From: Butyrivibrio sp. Su6
GTDB taxonomy: Bacteria; Bacillota; Clostridia; Lachnospirales; Lachnospiraceae
Assembly (NCBI RefSeq): GCF_900108105.1
Contig: NZ_FNUR01000005.1
Coordinates: forward strand, 124,001-188,000
Length of the DNA: 64,000 nt
Reading direction: 5' to 3'
Below, piece by piece: positions 1 to 8,806 of this stretch. Made by a program: the position numbers and the translations under genes. The stretch's first letter is position 1. Each line of letters begins with the position of its first letter. The notes below the pieces were generated by a model that was not told the DNA's origin, did not search any database, and saw only the letters and a list, made by a program, of their open reading frames with translations.

Positions 1-607
1 TATATTCCTTTATTTTAGAAAAAAGTTTATCCTTAATGCCTGACACTTTCATAATATCTTCAATGCAGGCAAAATTCCCATTCTGCTCCCGGTAATCGAC
101 TATCTTACCGGCAACCTTCTCCCCAATTCCAGGAATAGTCTTAAGTTCCTCCTTTGTGGCTTTGTTAATATTTATAAGTCCGTTGCTGCTAAAACTATCA
201 GTGCTGTCAGTATTTTCTGCAACAAGGCCATTTTTAACTTCGTCTTTAGTTGGAATCATGAGTTTGGTGCCATCCTCGACTACGGCAGCAAGATTAACAT
301 AAGTATCATCTGCGCCATCGACGAAACCACCTGCCGCTTTTACTGCATCATCTGCTCTCGAAGCAGGAGGTAATTCATAAACACCAGGACAAACAACTGC
401 ACCACAAACATACACCACAATATTTTCCTGCTCTGTCAGAGCAACTGTAGCGCAATCCCCCGTGCTGCAATTCCCATCAGAAATATCTTCAGACCCCTCA
501 TCATTCATAGTATCACTAAGAACTATATCCGAATCATATCCGGCATTTGTACACCCAGCCAAAATAACAGCCACAGTGCAACAAAGTATAAATATAAACC
601 TACGCAT
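1..607 (-). CDS. comEA: ComEA-like DNA-uptake lipoprotein (3' end cut by window)
   Basis: Likely binds extracellular double-stranded DNA for transformation. The leftward frame opens at ATG 607 behind AGGAGG and has no stop before base 1, giving about 202 residues; only a few are probably missing. The N-terminus is a lipoprotein signal ending LAGC (Cys about 19), so the protein should be lipid-anchored outside the membrane rather than held by an uncleaved helix. An acidic linker follows, then an SLBB-type segment (VYVCGAVVCPGVYEL, about residues 60-75) and C-terminal helix-hairpin-helix repeats (LININKATKEELKTIPGIG). The domain order SLBB then HhH is that of ComEA. It lies downstream of the arginine operon with a 78-base gap and may have its own promoter. 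The family is clear from sequence; a role in competence is inferred. Confidence 0.85.
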   Translation of the reverse strand, partial: MRRFIFILCCTVAVILAGCTNAGYDSDIVLSDTMNDEGSEDISDGNCSTGDCATVALTEQENIVVYVCGAVVCPGVYELPPASRADDAVKAAGGFVDGADDTYVNLAAVVEDGTKLMIPTKDEVKNGLVAENTDSTDSFSSNGLININKATKEELKTIPGIGEKVAGKIVDYREQNGNFACIEDIMKVSGIKDKLFSKIKEY

Positions 608-685
608 GTTTTCCTCCTAAGAGGAACCCCGCCATGCTTTTTTATTCTAGTCGATTAAAAAAAATTACGCAAGCACAAACAAAAA

Positions 686-2176
686 TTAATCGCTCTCTTC
701 TGTAAGGCCGTCTGTAACATCAAGATCTGTAGGATCAGGAAGAGTTTCTTCCTCAAAAGCTGTACCTGTAACCTGAGTCATGATATTTTCAGATACACTT
801 TTCAGAGTAGAATTACAATCTTCTCCATTCCAGATCTTGGTAAATGCGATTTCAAGTTCCATCCAGAGGTTACTTGTCTCTATAGTCTTTGGCATAGGTA
901 CTGAATCTGCATAAACTTCAGTAAAGGTATCAAGGTTTTTATCCCCATAGTTTACGCCAAAGTGAGCCGCCGGCTTTCCTCCAAGCTTATAAATATCACC
1001 TGAATTATCATTTAAGAGATATCTTGCAAAAGAATTAGCTTCTGTAGGGTGCTCAGAGTATCCGTTAACAACAATGCAGTCTGTAACTGACATGGTTCTT
1101 GTCTTGTAATCTGAAGTTATATCAGGAATGTCAGCAACTTCAAAATCATATTCACATTCGCCTGAAGCCTTAGCTGCTTCAATCTTAGACAGGATATCTG
1201 TTGTAGCAACGGTAAATACAATTTTTCCATCAATAAAGTCCTGAACGATCTGGTCATAATCAATTTCTTTTGCATCAATGGCAAAGAACTGGTTAAGCTG
1301 CTGATATATCTTCATGCAGCTGATGGTATCTGAATTATAGATATCTATGAGACTTACATCGTCTCCGGCCTTACCGCCTACATTCATGTAATTTCCAACA
1401 AAGAAATAGTTGTAGAAAATATCTGTAACATCCCATTTAAATACCGCTTCAACCTGATCAGGAGCGTTATAGCTCTGAGCGAATTTCAAAATATCTGCAA
1501 TAGTATGAGGAATCTTTTCCTCAACTCTAGCCTGAACCTCTTTGTCTGAAATAGCAGAGTCCTCGCTGGCTTCAGCCTCAGCCACAGCATCTGCAGAGCT
1601 ATCCTCTTCTGCACTTTCTTCTGCTTCCTCGCCCTCTGCCATGTCAGCTTCAGCCTGGAGCTCTTCTCTTACCATATTCTCAAGATATGTCTTGTTATAG
1701 ACCAGTGAACTTGTCTCATAATAGAAAGGATAAGCTATAAGTCTTCCATTATAAGTAACGGAATTAACTGCAGATGTAGGGAAAGTCTCCTCATCAAGGA
1801 AGTCAACGCCGTTGTCAATCTCAAGAGCAAGTCCTGCCAAATAGGCCTTTTCAAGAGAATCGTTTGTTATTATATAAAGGTCAGGATAATTATCATCTTC
1901 AAGAGAAGCCTTGTTGATAGCTTCAAGATATTCAAGACCTGAAACAAGTACAGGCTCGATACGCACTCTGCTACGTGATTCAGAATAAGCAACCGCCTTA
2001 TTCTGAAGGTATGGAGTAAGCGCATCGTCCGTGTACCATATTCTTACAGTTGTCTTGTTCAGGTTAAAAAGAGAATAATCCTCAAACACGCTCTGTTTGG
2101 ACTGCGCGTAAAGAATCGTACCAGATAACATACAAAGTATTAAAACAATAGAAAAAACCTTAACTCTTAATCTCAT
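686..2176 (-). CDS. Extracellular solute-binding protein (sugar-binding type), coupled to argD
   Basis: A secreted bacterial extracellular solute-binding protein of the MalE-like class, expected to hand a ligand to an ABC importer. The start used here is the ATG at 2176, which overlaps the argD stop as ATGA behind GAGGAG; a longer frame begins five codons upstream. Residues 1-25 form a signal peptide (hydrophobic core VFSIVLILCMLSGTILYA) with no lipobox Cys, unlike most Gram-positive binding proteins. The binding-protein fold follows (IWYTDDALTPYL; PDLYIITNDSLEKAYLAGLA). Residues about 173-215 are a very acidic Glu/Ala/Ser/Asp-rich insertion within the first lobe, not normal for the family. 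No permease or ATPase gene is adjacent. The ligand is unknown; coupling to arginine genes could mean it is linked to arginine demand or simply placed there. Confidence 0.75.
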   Translation of the reverse strand: MRLRVKVFSIVLILCMLSGTILYAQSKQSVFEDYSLFNLNKTTVRIWYTDDALTPYLQNKAVAYSESRSRVRIEPVLVSGLEYLEAINKASLEDDNYPDLYIITNDSLEKAYLAGLALEIDNGVDFLDEETFPTSAVNSVTYNGRLIAYPFYYETSSLVYNKTYLENMVREELQAEADMAEGEEAEESAEEDSSADAVAEAEASEDSAISDKEVQARVEEKIPHTIADILKFAQSYNAPDQVEAVFKWDVTDIFYNYFFVGNYMNVGGKAGDDVSLIDIYNSDTISCMKIYQQLNQFFAIDAKEIDYDQIVQDFIDGKIVFTVATTDILSKIEAAKASGECEYDFEVADIPDITSDYKTRTMSVTDCIVVNGYSEHPTEANSFARYLLNDNSGDIYKLGGKPAAHFGVNYGDKNLDTFTEVYADSVPMPKTIETSNLWMELEIAFTKIWNGEDCNSTLKSVSENIMTQVTGTAFEEETLPDPTDLDVTDGLTEESD

Positions 2177-3372
2177 AGACTCCTCAGACATGAATCAAGT
2201 ATACCTATCATGTCATCCACATTTTCCTTGGTTATCACAAGAGGAGGCACAAAACGGATAATATTAGGTCCGGCGTTTATCAGGATAAGGCCATTTTCAA
2301 GTGCCTTATTGATCACATCTGCAACAGGTCTGTCAAAGACAAGTCCCTGCATAAGTCCCATTCCTCTTCTGCACGTAATGAAGTCATAGCGTCCAACAAG
2401 CTCATCCAAGCGCTCTTCAAGATATGGAGCCACCTCATTCACATTCTCTATTATATTGTCCTGCTTAAATAAATCAAGTACTTTGCCCACTGCCGCACAT
2501 GCAAAAGGATTGCCGCCGTATGTAGTGCCATGATCACCTGCAACGAGAGAATTAGCCCCAACTTTTTCAGTCAAAAGAAATGCTCCTACAGGTACTCCGC
2601 AGCCAAGAGCCTTGGCTGTTGTCATAATGTCAGGCTTTACTCCATATTTCTGCCAGGCAAACATATATCCGGTCCTGCCCATGCCGCACTGTATCTCATC
2701 AAGGATAAGAAGGATATCTCTTTCATCGCAGAGCTTTCTTACCTTTGTAAGGAACTCCTCTGTTGCCGGATATATTCCGCCTTCTCCCTGCACTGTCTCA
2801 AGAATTATCGCGCAGGTCTTATCATTCACCTGTGAAAGAACGCTTTCAAAGTCATTAAGATCAGCAAACTTTATATTTCCGATCATTGGCTCAAAGGCCT
2901 CTCTGTAGTGAGGATTTCCTGTTACTGAAAGCGCTCCGAAAGTTCTGCCATGGAAGGAATGGTTCATGGCAATTATCTCATGATCAGTTTTTCCATCCTT
3001 TAAAAATGCATACTTTCTGGCAGCCTTAAGTGCGCCTTCAACTGCTTCTGCACCGCTGTTTGTGAAAAAGACTCTGTCCATTTTAGAAGCTTCTTTTAAT
3101 TTCTTTGCCGCTTCTATAGCCGGCACATTATAGTAATAATTGGATGTATGGAGAACCTTATCAATCTGAGCTTTTAAGGTGTCATTGTATTCCTTGTTAT
3201 TGTAACCAAGGGCAAAAACAGCAATACCTGCCACAAAATCAAGGTACTTTTTTCCATCGATATCATATAGATAGACTCCATCGCCCTTTTCAAGGACAAT
3301 CTGATATCTGTTATAGGTATGAAGCAGTGCTTTCTCAGCCTCTTCGATATATGATTTCATCTTTTCGCTCAT
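2173..3372 (-). CDS. argD: Acetylornithine aminotransferase
   Basis: PLP-dependent class III aminotransferase that makes N-acetylornithine from N-acetylglutamate semialdehyde and glutamate in cytosolic arginine synthesis. The 399 residues match the family length. Visible features are the phosphate-binding NSGAEA (105-110), the LDEIQCGMGRTG cofactor region (about 224-235) and the Schiff-base lysine in TTAKALG (Lys254). GGGAGA precedes the ATG at 3372; a second ATG four codons in is also possible. It is the fifth gene of a leftward argC-GNAT-argJ-argB-argD run and its stop overlaps the next gene. Context makes acetylornithine the substrate, though these enzymes can also serve lysine synthesis. 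Confidence 0.95.
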   Translation of the reverse strand: MSEKMKSYIEEAEKALLHTYNRYQIVLEKGDGVYLYDIDGKKYLDFVAGIAVFALGYNNKEYNDTLKAQIDKVLHTSNYYYNVPAIEAAKKLKEASKMDRVFFTNSGAEAVEGALKAARKYAFLKDGKTDHEIIAMNHSFHGRTFGALSVTGNPHYREAFEPMIGNIKFADLNDFESVLSQVNDKTCAIILETVQGEGGIYPATEEFLTKVRKLCDERDILLILDEIQCGMGRTGYMFAWQKYGVKPDIMTTAKALGCGVPVGAFLLTEKVGANSLVAGDHGTTYGGNPFACAAVGKVLDLFKQDNIIENVNEVAPYLEERLDELVGRYDFITCRRGMGLMQGLVFDRPVADVINKALENGLILINAGPNIIRFVPPLVITKENVDDMIGILDSCLRSL

Positions 3373-3419
3373 AGCTTAAGTTCTCCCTTATTATTATGTT
3401 TTTTAACTGCTGCCTCTTC

Positions 3420-4292
3420 TTAGTCAGCTGTAAACATTGTTCCAACACCCTTGTTGGTAAATATTTCCAAAAGCAGGCAATGTGCTATTCTGCCGTCCAG
3501 GATATGAACGCTGTTAACGCCCTGTCTTATGGCATCTGTACAGTTATTGAGTTTTGGAAGCATCCCTCCGCCTATATTTCCACCGGCAATTAGGGCATCT
3601 GCCTCCGAACATGTAAGTCTTGACAGGAATGATGATGGATCGTTTATATCCTTATAAACGCCTTCAATATCAGTCAAAAATGCGAGTTTGTCCGCGCCAA
3701 CAGCCTTTGCGATGGCACATGCCGCATCATCTGCATTGATGTTGTAGGTATCAAAATTGTCATCAAATCCAATAGGTGCAATGACAGGAAGGTACTCATT
3801 ATCAATAAGATCAAACAAGACCTTCGGATCAACCTTATCAATCTCACCAACAAAGCCAATATCCTTGCCATCAGAATATTTCTTTTTTACATGCAAAAGA
3901 CCTGAATCTTTTCCGCTTATTCCTATGGCCTTAACACCAAGCTCCTGAACCATTGTCACCAGCTGCTTATTGACCCTGCCAAGGACCATCTCGGCTATCT
4001 CCATAGTCTCTGCATCAGTCACTCTAAGTCCGTTTACGAACTGGGCTTCTTTTCCCACTTTTGAAACCCAGGAACTGATGGCCTTTCCACCGCCATGTAC
4101 AATGATAGGTTTAAGTCCTACAAGCTTTAAAAGCGTAACATCTGTTATTACACTCTTTTGAAGTTCTTCGTTACTCATGGCACTCCCGCCATATTTTACA
4201 ACGATGATCTTCTTATTGAACTTCTGAATATATGGAAGGGCCTCAACCAGTACTTCTGCCTTCTTTAATACGCTTTCCATATCCTTATCCAT
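3420..4292 (-). CDS. argB: Acetylglutamate kinase
   Basis: Phosphorylates N-acetylglutamate with ATP, the second step of the acetylated arginine route. The 290 residues form one amino-acid kinase domain: KYGGSAM near residues 33-39 and VHGGGKAIS near 64-72 are the nucleotide and substrate glycine loops, and the segment around residue 180 ([20 protein letters not shown]) is characteristic. An N-terminal helix ahead of the core (residues 1-28) resembles that of arginine-inhibited hexameric kinases, so feedback control is plausible but not shown. AGGAGG lies before the ATG at 4292. It sits 12 bases after argJ and 47 before argD. Confidence 0.96.
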   Translation of the reverse strand: MDKDMESVLKKAEVLVEALPYIQKFNKKIIVVKYGGSAMSNEELQKSVITDVTLLKLVGLKPIIVHGGGKAISSWVSKVGKEAQFVNGLRVTDAETMEIAEMVLGRVNKQLVTMVQELGVKAIGISGKDSGLLHVKKKYSDGKDIGFVGEIDKVDPKVLFDLIDNEYLPVIAPIGFDDNFDTYNINADDAACAIAKAVGADKLAFLTDIEGVYKDINDPSSFLSRLTCSEADALIAGGNIGGGMLPKLNNCTDAIRQGVNSVHILDGRIAHCLLLEIFTNKGVGTMFTAD

Positions 4293-4304
4293 AGTAAATC
4301 CTCC

Positions 4305-5528
4305 TTATGACCTGTAGTCTGCATTGATCTTCACATAATCATATGTAAGATCGCATCCCCATGCTGTTGCAGACTCGTTACCTTCATGCATGTCCACAAG
4401 TACTGTTACGGCATCAGCCTTCATGATCTGAAGTGCCTTATCTTCATCAAAATCAAGTGGTGTTCCCATATGAAAAACTTCTATCTTTCCATTTGCACTC
4501 TCAAAAAACAGCTCCACATCGTTCTGATCAAAGATAGCGCCGGAATATCCCATGGCACAAAGAAATCTTCCGAAATTGGCGTCGCAGCCGTAGATAGCTG
4601 CTTTTGAAAGATTTGATCCAACAATTGCCCTTGAAAGAATTCTTGCGTCTTCTTTGCTTTTAGCATTTACAACTTTTGCTTCAAAAAGCTTTGTTGCTCC
4701 CTCGCCATCGGAAGCCATCTTCTTGGCAAGAAATGTGCAGACATAGGAAAGAGCTTCTTTAAACTTTTCATAGTTATCATTTTTCTCGCTAATACAGTCA
4801 TTTCCTGCAAGACCGTTTGCCATACACAAGAGAGTATCGTTGGTTGAGGTATCACCATCAACTGTTATCATATTAAAAGAGTCTGCCACTACATCTTTTA
4901 CCGCTTCCTGAAGCAGAGATTTCTCAATCTTAAGATCGGTAGATAAAAAAGCAAGCATGGTGCACATATTTGGATGGATCATTCCAGAGCCCTTACTCAT
5001 GCCTCCAAGAGTGATCTCTTTTCCATCAATATCAAAGGTTACGGCAATCTCTTTGTTAACCGTATCAGTTGTCATAATGGCCTTTGAAGCTGCAGTTCCT
5101 GCTTCAATACTATCATCAAGGCTCTCGCTCATCTTAGATACCCCAAGTGTCATCTTATCTACAGGAAGCTGCATTCCAATTACACCGGTAGATGCGACGC
5201 CAACTGATAAATATTCAACTCCTAGGCTCTTTTCAACTGCCTTTGCCACTGCCTCGCATGCGTCAAATCCCTCTTTCCCTGTACATGCATTGGCAATTCC
5301 TGAATTGATCACAACTGCCTGCATAGTACTACCGGATTCAACTATTTTTTTATCCCACTGGACACATGCAGCCTTTACCACATTGGAAGTAAAGGTCCCT
5401 GCGCACACACAGGGCTCTGTGGAATATATAAGTGCCATATCAGTCCTGTCTTTATACTTGATACCTGCTTCGCAGCTCGCTGCCTTAAATCCTTTTGCTG
5501 CTGTAATACCACCTGTTATCTCTTTCAT
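4305..5528 (-). CDS. argJ: Bifunctional glutamate N-acetyltransferase/amino-acid acetyltransferase
   Basis: Moves the acetyl group from acetylornithine back to glutamate, recycling it in the arginine pathway; many family members can also use acetyl-CoA. ArgJ self-cleaves between a small residue and Thr in the motif KGSGMIHPNM-x-TML. Here x is Cys189 instead of the more usual Ala and Thr190 would be the new N-terminal nucleophile of the beta chain. The length (407) is standard. GAGGGA precedes the ATG at 5528. The gene lies between the GNAT gene and argB with 10- and 12-base gaps, clearly in one operon. Whether it is mono- or bifunctional cannot be read from the sequence. Confidence 0.95.
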   Translation of the reverse strand: MKEITGGITAAKGFKAASCEAGIKYKDRTDMALIYSTEPCVCAGTFTSNVVKAACVQWDKKIVESGSTMQAVVINSGIANACTGKEGFDACEAVAKAVEKSLGVEYLSVGVASTGVIGMQLPVDKMTLGVSKMSESLDDSIEAGTAASKAIMTTDTVNKEIAVTFDIDGKEITLGGMSKGSGMIHPNMCTMLAFLSTDLKIEKSLLQEAVKDVVADSFNMITVDGDTSTNDTLLCMANGLAGNDCISEKNDNYEKFKEALSYVCTFLAKKMASDGEGATKLFEAKVVNAKSKEDARILSRAIVGSNLSKAAIYGCDANFGRFLCAMGYSGAIFDQNDVELFFESANGKIEVFHMGTPLDFDEDKALQIMKADAVTVLVDMHEGNESATAWGCDLTYDYVKINADYRS

Positions 5529-5538
5529 ATATCTTCCC

Positions 5539-5982
5539 TCATTTATTAAATATAGTCAGATTACCTTCGTTTAATGCAAAATCGTAATAATTAAGATCAG
5601 TTCTTAATGTCCATCCCATTTTCTGCCAAAACTTATTGCCGACTGTATTTGTAACAAAGGCATTCAGGCAGACCTTATTGATCTTTTCCTTTTTTAACTG
5701 TTCACAGCAAAACTCCACCATCTTTTTGCCGATTCCATGCATTCTGTACTTTTCACTTACACATACATGATAAAGACAGGCTCTTCTTCCATCATGGCCG
5801 CATAAAATAGCACCGACTATTTTTCCATCCTCCACGTCAACTGCACTCGTGGTGGGATTTCTTTTTAAAAACATCTCTACACCTTCTTTAGTATCGTCAA
5901 TTGAACGGATTCCAAAACCATGTATCGACATCCAGAGTGCGTATACTTCATCATAATCATCAATCGTCATTGTACGAACCAT
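5539..5982 (-). CDS. GNAT acetyltransferase within the arginine operon
   Basis: A 147-residue GCN5-related N-acetyltransferase. The acetyl-CoA loop motif appears as VSEKYRMHGIGKKMVEFCCEQL (about residues 75-96, R/Q-x-x-G-x-G/A type), followed by a typical LNAFVTNTVGNKFWQKMGW beta-6/beta-7 segment. It sits between argC and argJ with gaps of 27 and 10 bases, so it is co-transcribed with arginine genes. Short stand-alone GNAT proteins can act as N-acetylglutamate synthases, so one possibility is that it primes the ArgJ cycle. It could equally be an unrelated acetyltransferase. The family is secure; the substrate is not. Confidence 0.8.
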   Translation of the reverse strand: MVRTMTIDDYDEVYALWMSIHGFGIRSIDDTKEGVEMFLKRNPTTSAVDVEDGKIVGAILCGHDGRRACLYHVCVSEKYRMHGIGKKMVEFCCEQLKKEKINKVCLNAFVTNTVGNKFWQKMGWTLRTDLNYYDFALNEGNLTIFNK

Positions 5983-6009
5983 AGCTTCACCAGCTTTACT
6001 TTTTATTTA

Positions 6010-7062
6010 TTATGGAAAGCAGGGAACAATTTCAAGTCCCATACTCTCTTTAAGACCAAAGGCAATATTCATATTCTGAACTGCCTGTCCTGCAGCACCT
6101 TTTACAAGGTTGTCGATGGCTCCCATCATGATTATTCTGCCGGTGCGCTCATCGATCTTGAATCCAATATCCACGAAATTACTGCATTCAACCCATCTTG
6201 TTTCAGGATAAACGCCTTCCTCAAGAAGTCTTATAAAATACTCATCCTTGTAATACTTTTCGTAGGCAGCTCTTATATCCAAAGCACTTGGAAGCTTTCC
6301 ATCCTTCTTTATAAGAGATGCGTACTCTGTTGCAAGTATTCCTCTGTTCATAGGAACAAGGTGAGGTGTGAAGTTTAACACAAGCTCTTTTCCCGCAGCA
6401 TATCCAAGCTGCTCTTCTATCTCAGGAGTATGTCTGTGAGTAGCAACTCCATATGGCTTGCAGCTCTCATTGACTTCACAGTAAAGATTTGCTACTTTAG
6501 CACCTCTTCCCGCTCCCGAAACACCACTTAAGGCATCAATTATCAGAGAGTCAGGATCAATCAGTCCTTCTTTAATAAGAGGGTATGCTGTAAGGATCGA
6601 ACAGGTTGTATAGCATCCCGGATTTGCAATGATTCTTGCATTCTTTATCTTTTCCCGGTTTATTTCACACAGACCATATACAGCTTCATTTATATATTCA
6701 GGAGCCTTATGTTCTATCTTGTACCATTTCTCATATACAGATACATCTTTTAACCTGAAATCAGCTGAAAGATCTATTACCTTCACCTTATTTAATATTG
6801 TTTCATTGATCAGTGATGCACAAAGCCCCTGAGGAGTTGCTGTAAAAATAACATCTACCTCATCTGAAAGCTTATCCATGTTGTCATCCATGCATTTTGC
6901 ATCTACCAATTTAAAAAGGTTTCCATATATACTACTGTACTTCTCATCTATGTAGCTTCTGGACCCATACCAAACAACTTCTGCTTCAGGATGTCCCTGC
7001 AGTAGTCTTACAATTTCTGCGCCGGCGTATCCGGTTGCACCAATGATTCCTACTTTTATCAT
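6010..7062 (-). CDS. argC: N-acetyl-gamma-glutamyl-phosphate reductase
   Basis: NADPH-dependent reduction of N-acetylglutamyl phosphate to the semialdehyde, third step of arginine synthesis. The Rossmann loop GATGYAG is at residues 8-14 and the catalytic Cys is in NPGCYTT (Cys150). The His-containing substrate segment THRHTPEIEEQLG lies near residue 218. Length 350 is normal. A strong AGGAGG precedes the ATG at 7062. It is the first gene of the leftward operon and faces argG across a 197-base promoter region. Confidence 0.96.
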   Translation of the reverse strand: MIKVGIIGATGYAGAEIVRLLQGHPEAEVVWYGSRSYIDEKYSSIYGNLFKLVDAKCMDDNMDKLSDEVDVIFTATPQGLCASLINETILNKVKVIDLSADFRLKDVSVYEKWYKIEHKAPEYINEAVYGLCEINREKIKNARIIANPGCYTTCSILTAYPLIKEGLIDPDSLIIDALSGVSGAGRGAKVANLYCEVNESCKPYGVATHRHTPEIEEQLGYAAGKELVLNFTPHLVPMNRGILATEYASLIKKDGKLPSALDIRAAYEKYYKDEYFIRLLEEGVYPETRWVECSNFVDIGFKIDERTGRIIMMGAIDNLVKGAAGQAVQNMNIAFGLKESMGLEIVPCFP

Positions 7063-7092
7063 CTTTTTTGAAACCTCCTATAAACTTTTTTC

Positions 7093-7121
7093 AGTATACG
7101 ACCTATAAAAAAAATATGCAA
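7093..7121 (-). promoter_or_regulatory. argC promoter (sigma-A type)
   Basis: On the minus strand TTGCAT (7121-7116), a 17-base spacer and TATACT (7098-7093) form a good sigma-A promoter about 30 bases before the argC start. The -35 hexamer is identical to that of the divergent argG promoter. Confidence 0.65.
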
Positions 7122-7130
7122 CAGGAAATG

Positions 7131-7176
7131 TAAATATTTATGCATGTTTTTAATTATTTTTAAATATTTATACATT
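7131..7176. promoter_or_regulatory. Paired operator-like boxes between argC and argG
   Basis: Two near-identical AT-rich boxes in the same orientation, TAAATATTTATGCATG (7131-7146) and TAAATATTTATACATT (7161-7176), lie 30 bases apart between the two divergent -35 hexamers. They are partly palindromic (ATGTAAATATTTATGCAT at 7129-7146 approximates its own complement) and resemble ARG boxes bound by ArgR/AhrC hexamers. The repeat and its placement are seen directly; binding by ArgR is inferred. Confidence 0.5.
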
Positions 7177-7181
7177 TTTGG

Positions 7182-7210
7182 TTGCATTTTGTGCATAAAG
7201 GGTTTATATT
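7182..7210 (+). promoter_or_regulatory. argG promoter (sigma-A type)
   Basis: TTGCAT (7182-7187), a 17-base spacer and TATATT (7205-7210) precede argG by about 50 bases. The second operator-like box ends six bases upstream of the -35 element. Confidence 0.65.
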
Positions 7211-7259
7211 ATGATAAAACAAATTCGAGAAAACATTAAAGAAAGACGAGGAGAGAAAA

Positions 7260-8489
7260 ATGGCAAAAGAAAAGGTTATTCTTGCATATTCAGGTGGTTT
7301 GGATACTACTGCTATCATACCCTGGCTTAAGGAAAACTTCGATTATGATGTTGTGTGCGTCTGCATAGATTGCGGTCAGGAAGAAGAACTTGACGGACTG
7401 AATGAAAGAGCATTAAGTTGCGGTGCAAGCAAGCTCTACATATTAGATGTTGTTGATGAATTTTGTGATGAGTACATAGTTCCATGTGTAATGGCTCACG
7501 CAGTTTATGAGAACAAGTACCTTCTTGGCACATCAATGGCTCGTCCTCTCATTGCTAAAAAGCTCGTTGAAGTAGCAAGAAAGGAAGGCGCTGTAGCTAT
7601 CTGCCACGGAGCAACAGGTAAAGGAAATGATCAGATCCGTTTCGAACTTGGTATCAAGGCTCTTGCTCCTGATATAAAGATTATCGCAGCCTGGAGAAAT
7701 GATAAGTGGACAATGGATTCACGTGAATCTGAGATTGAATACTGCAAGGCTCATGGCATCAATCTTCCATTCTCTGCAGATTCAAGCTACAGCCGTGACA
7801 GAAACCTCTGGCACATTTCACACGAAGGTCTTGAACTCGAAGATCCTTCTTTAGAGCCAAACTACAAGCATCTCTTAGTACTCGGCAAAACTCCTGAAGA
7901 GGCTCCTGACACACCAACAACTGTAACAATGACATTTGAAGCAGGCGTTCCAAAGTCTGTTAACGGAAAAGAAATGAAGGTTTCAGACATCATCCGCACA
8001 CTCAACAAGCTTGGCGGAGAAAACGGTATCGGAATCGTTGATATTGTTGAGAACCGTGTAGTTGGAATGAAGTCCCGTGGCGTATATGAGACACCTGGCG
8101 GAACAATTCTTTACGAAGCACACCAGCAGCTTGAGGAGTTGATTTTAGACCGCGATACCTATACAATGAAGAAAGATATGGGCAACAAGTTTGCTGATAT
8201 AGTATATGAAGGGAAATGGTTTACTCCTCTTCGTGAAGCAGAACAGGCATTTATCGAGTCCACACAGAAATATGTGACAGGCGAAGTTACATTTAAGCTT
8301 TACAAGGGCAACATCATTAAAGCCGGCACAACTTCTCCATACTCTCTCTACAACGAGAGCATCGCATCATTCAAGACAGGTGACCTTTACGATCACCATG
8401 ATGCTGAAGGATTCATAAATCTGTTTGGCCTTTCTTCAAAGGTACGTGCTATGAAGATGCAGGAAGCCGAAAAGAACTGTTGTAAATGA
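7260..8489 (+). CDS. argG: Argininosuccinate synthase
   Basis: ATP-dependent condensation of citrulline and aspartate. The PP-loop AYSGGLDTT is at residues 9-17 and ICHGATGKGNDQIRFE (about 115-130) is the classic citrulline/aspartate-binding segment. Length 409 is normal. GAGGAG lies a few bases before the ATG. Unlike many genomes, argH does not follow; the stop instead overlaps a small membrane-protein gene by ATGA. Its promoter shares the putative ARG-box region with argC. Confidence 0.97.
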   Translation: MAKEKVILAYSGGLDTTAIIPWLKENFDYDVVCVCIDCGQEEELDGLNERALSCGASKLYILDVVDEFCDEYIVPCVMAHAVYENKYLLGTSMARPLIAKKLVEVARKEGAVAICHGATGKGNDQIRFELGIKALAPDIKIIAAWRNDKWTMDSRESEIEYCKAHGINLPFSADSSYSRDRNLWHISHEGLELEDPSLEPNYKHLLVLGKTPEEAPDTPTTVTMTFEAGVPKSVNGKEMKVSDIIRTLNKLGGENGIGIVDIVENRVVGMKSRGVYETPGGTILYEAHQQLEELILDRDTYTMKKDMGNKFADIVYEGKWFTPLREAEQAFIESTQKYVTGEVTFKLYKGNIIKAGTTSPYSLYNESIASFKTGDLYDHHDAEGFINLFGLSSKVRAMKMQEAEKNCCK

Positions 8490-8779
8490 ATTCACTCACT
8501 TGTTTAATAGGTTACTTCATTTTAGTGAATATTATTGGGTTTGCCTTAATGGGAATAGACAAGCGAAGGGCGCGTAAAAACGCCTTTCGCATTCCTGAGG
8601 CAACCCTTTTTTCAGTTGCAATAATAGGTGGAAGTTTGGGGTCCATCCTAGGTATGCAGCTATTCAGGCACAAGACAGCGCACTTGTCTTTTAAGATTGG
8701 GATGCCGGTTATTCTTTTGCTTCAGATATTGGTTGGTGTATTATTATTTATAGCTCCGATCAGTATTGATTTCATTTAA
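8486..8779 (+). CDS. DUF1294 small membrane protein
   Basis: A 97-residue integral membrane protein with three hydrophobic helices and the DUF1294 signature: GIDKRRARKNAFRIPEATL near residue 24, then GGSLGS and RHKTAH. The function of the family is unknown. Its ATG overlaps the argG stop (ATGA), so it is probably translationally coupled to argG. Confidence 0.8.
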   Translation: MNSLTCLIGYFILVNIIGFALMGIDKRRARKNAFRIPEATLFSVAIIGGSLGSILGMQLFRHKTAHLSFKIGMPVILLLQILVGVLLFIAPISIDFI

Positions 8780-8806
8780 TTGTTTTTTGGGGAATGGGGA
8801 GGAAAA

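Noticed and set aside
4957-5574. Long rightward open frame (205 codons) opposite argJ
   Set aside because: It lies fully antisense to the well-conserved argJ, has no ribosome site and its translation looks like a hydrophobic Ser/Pro/Thr shadow.
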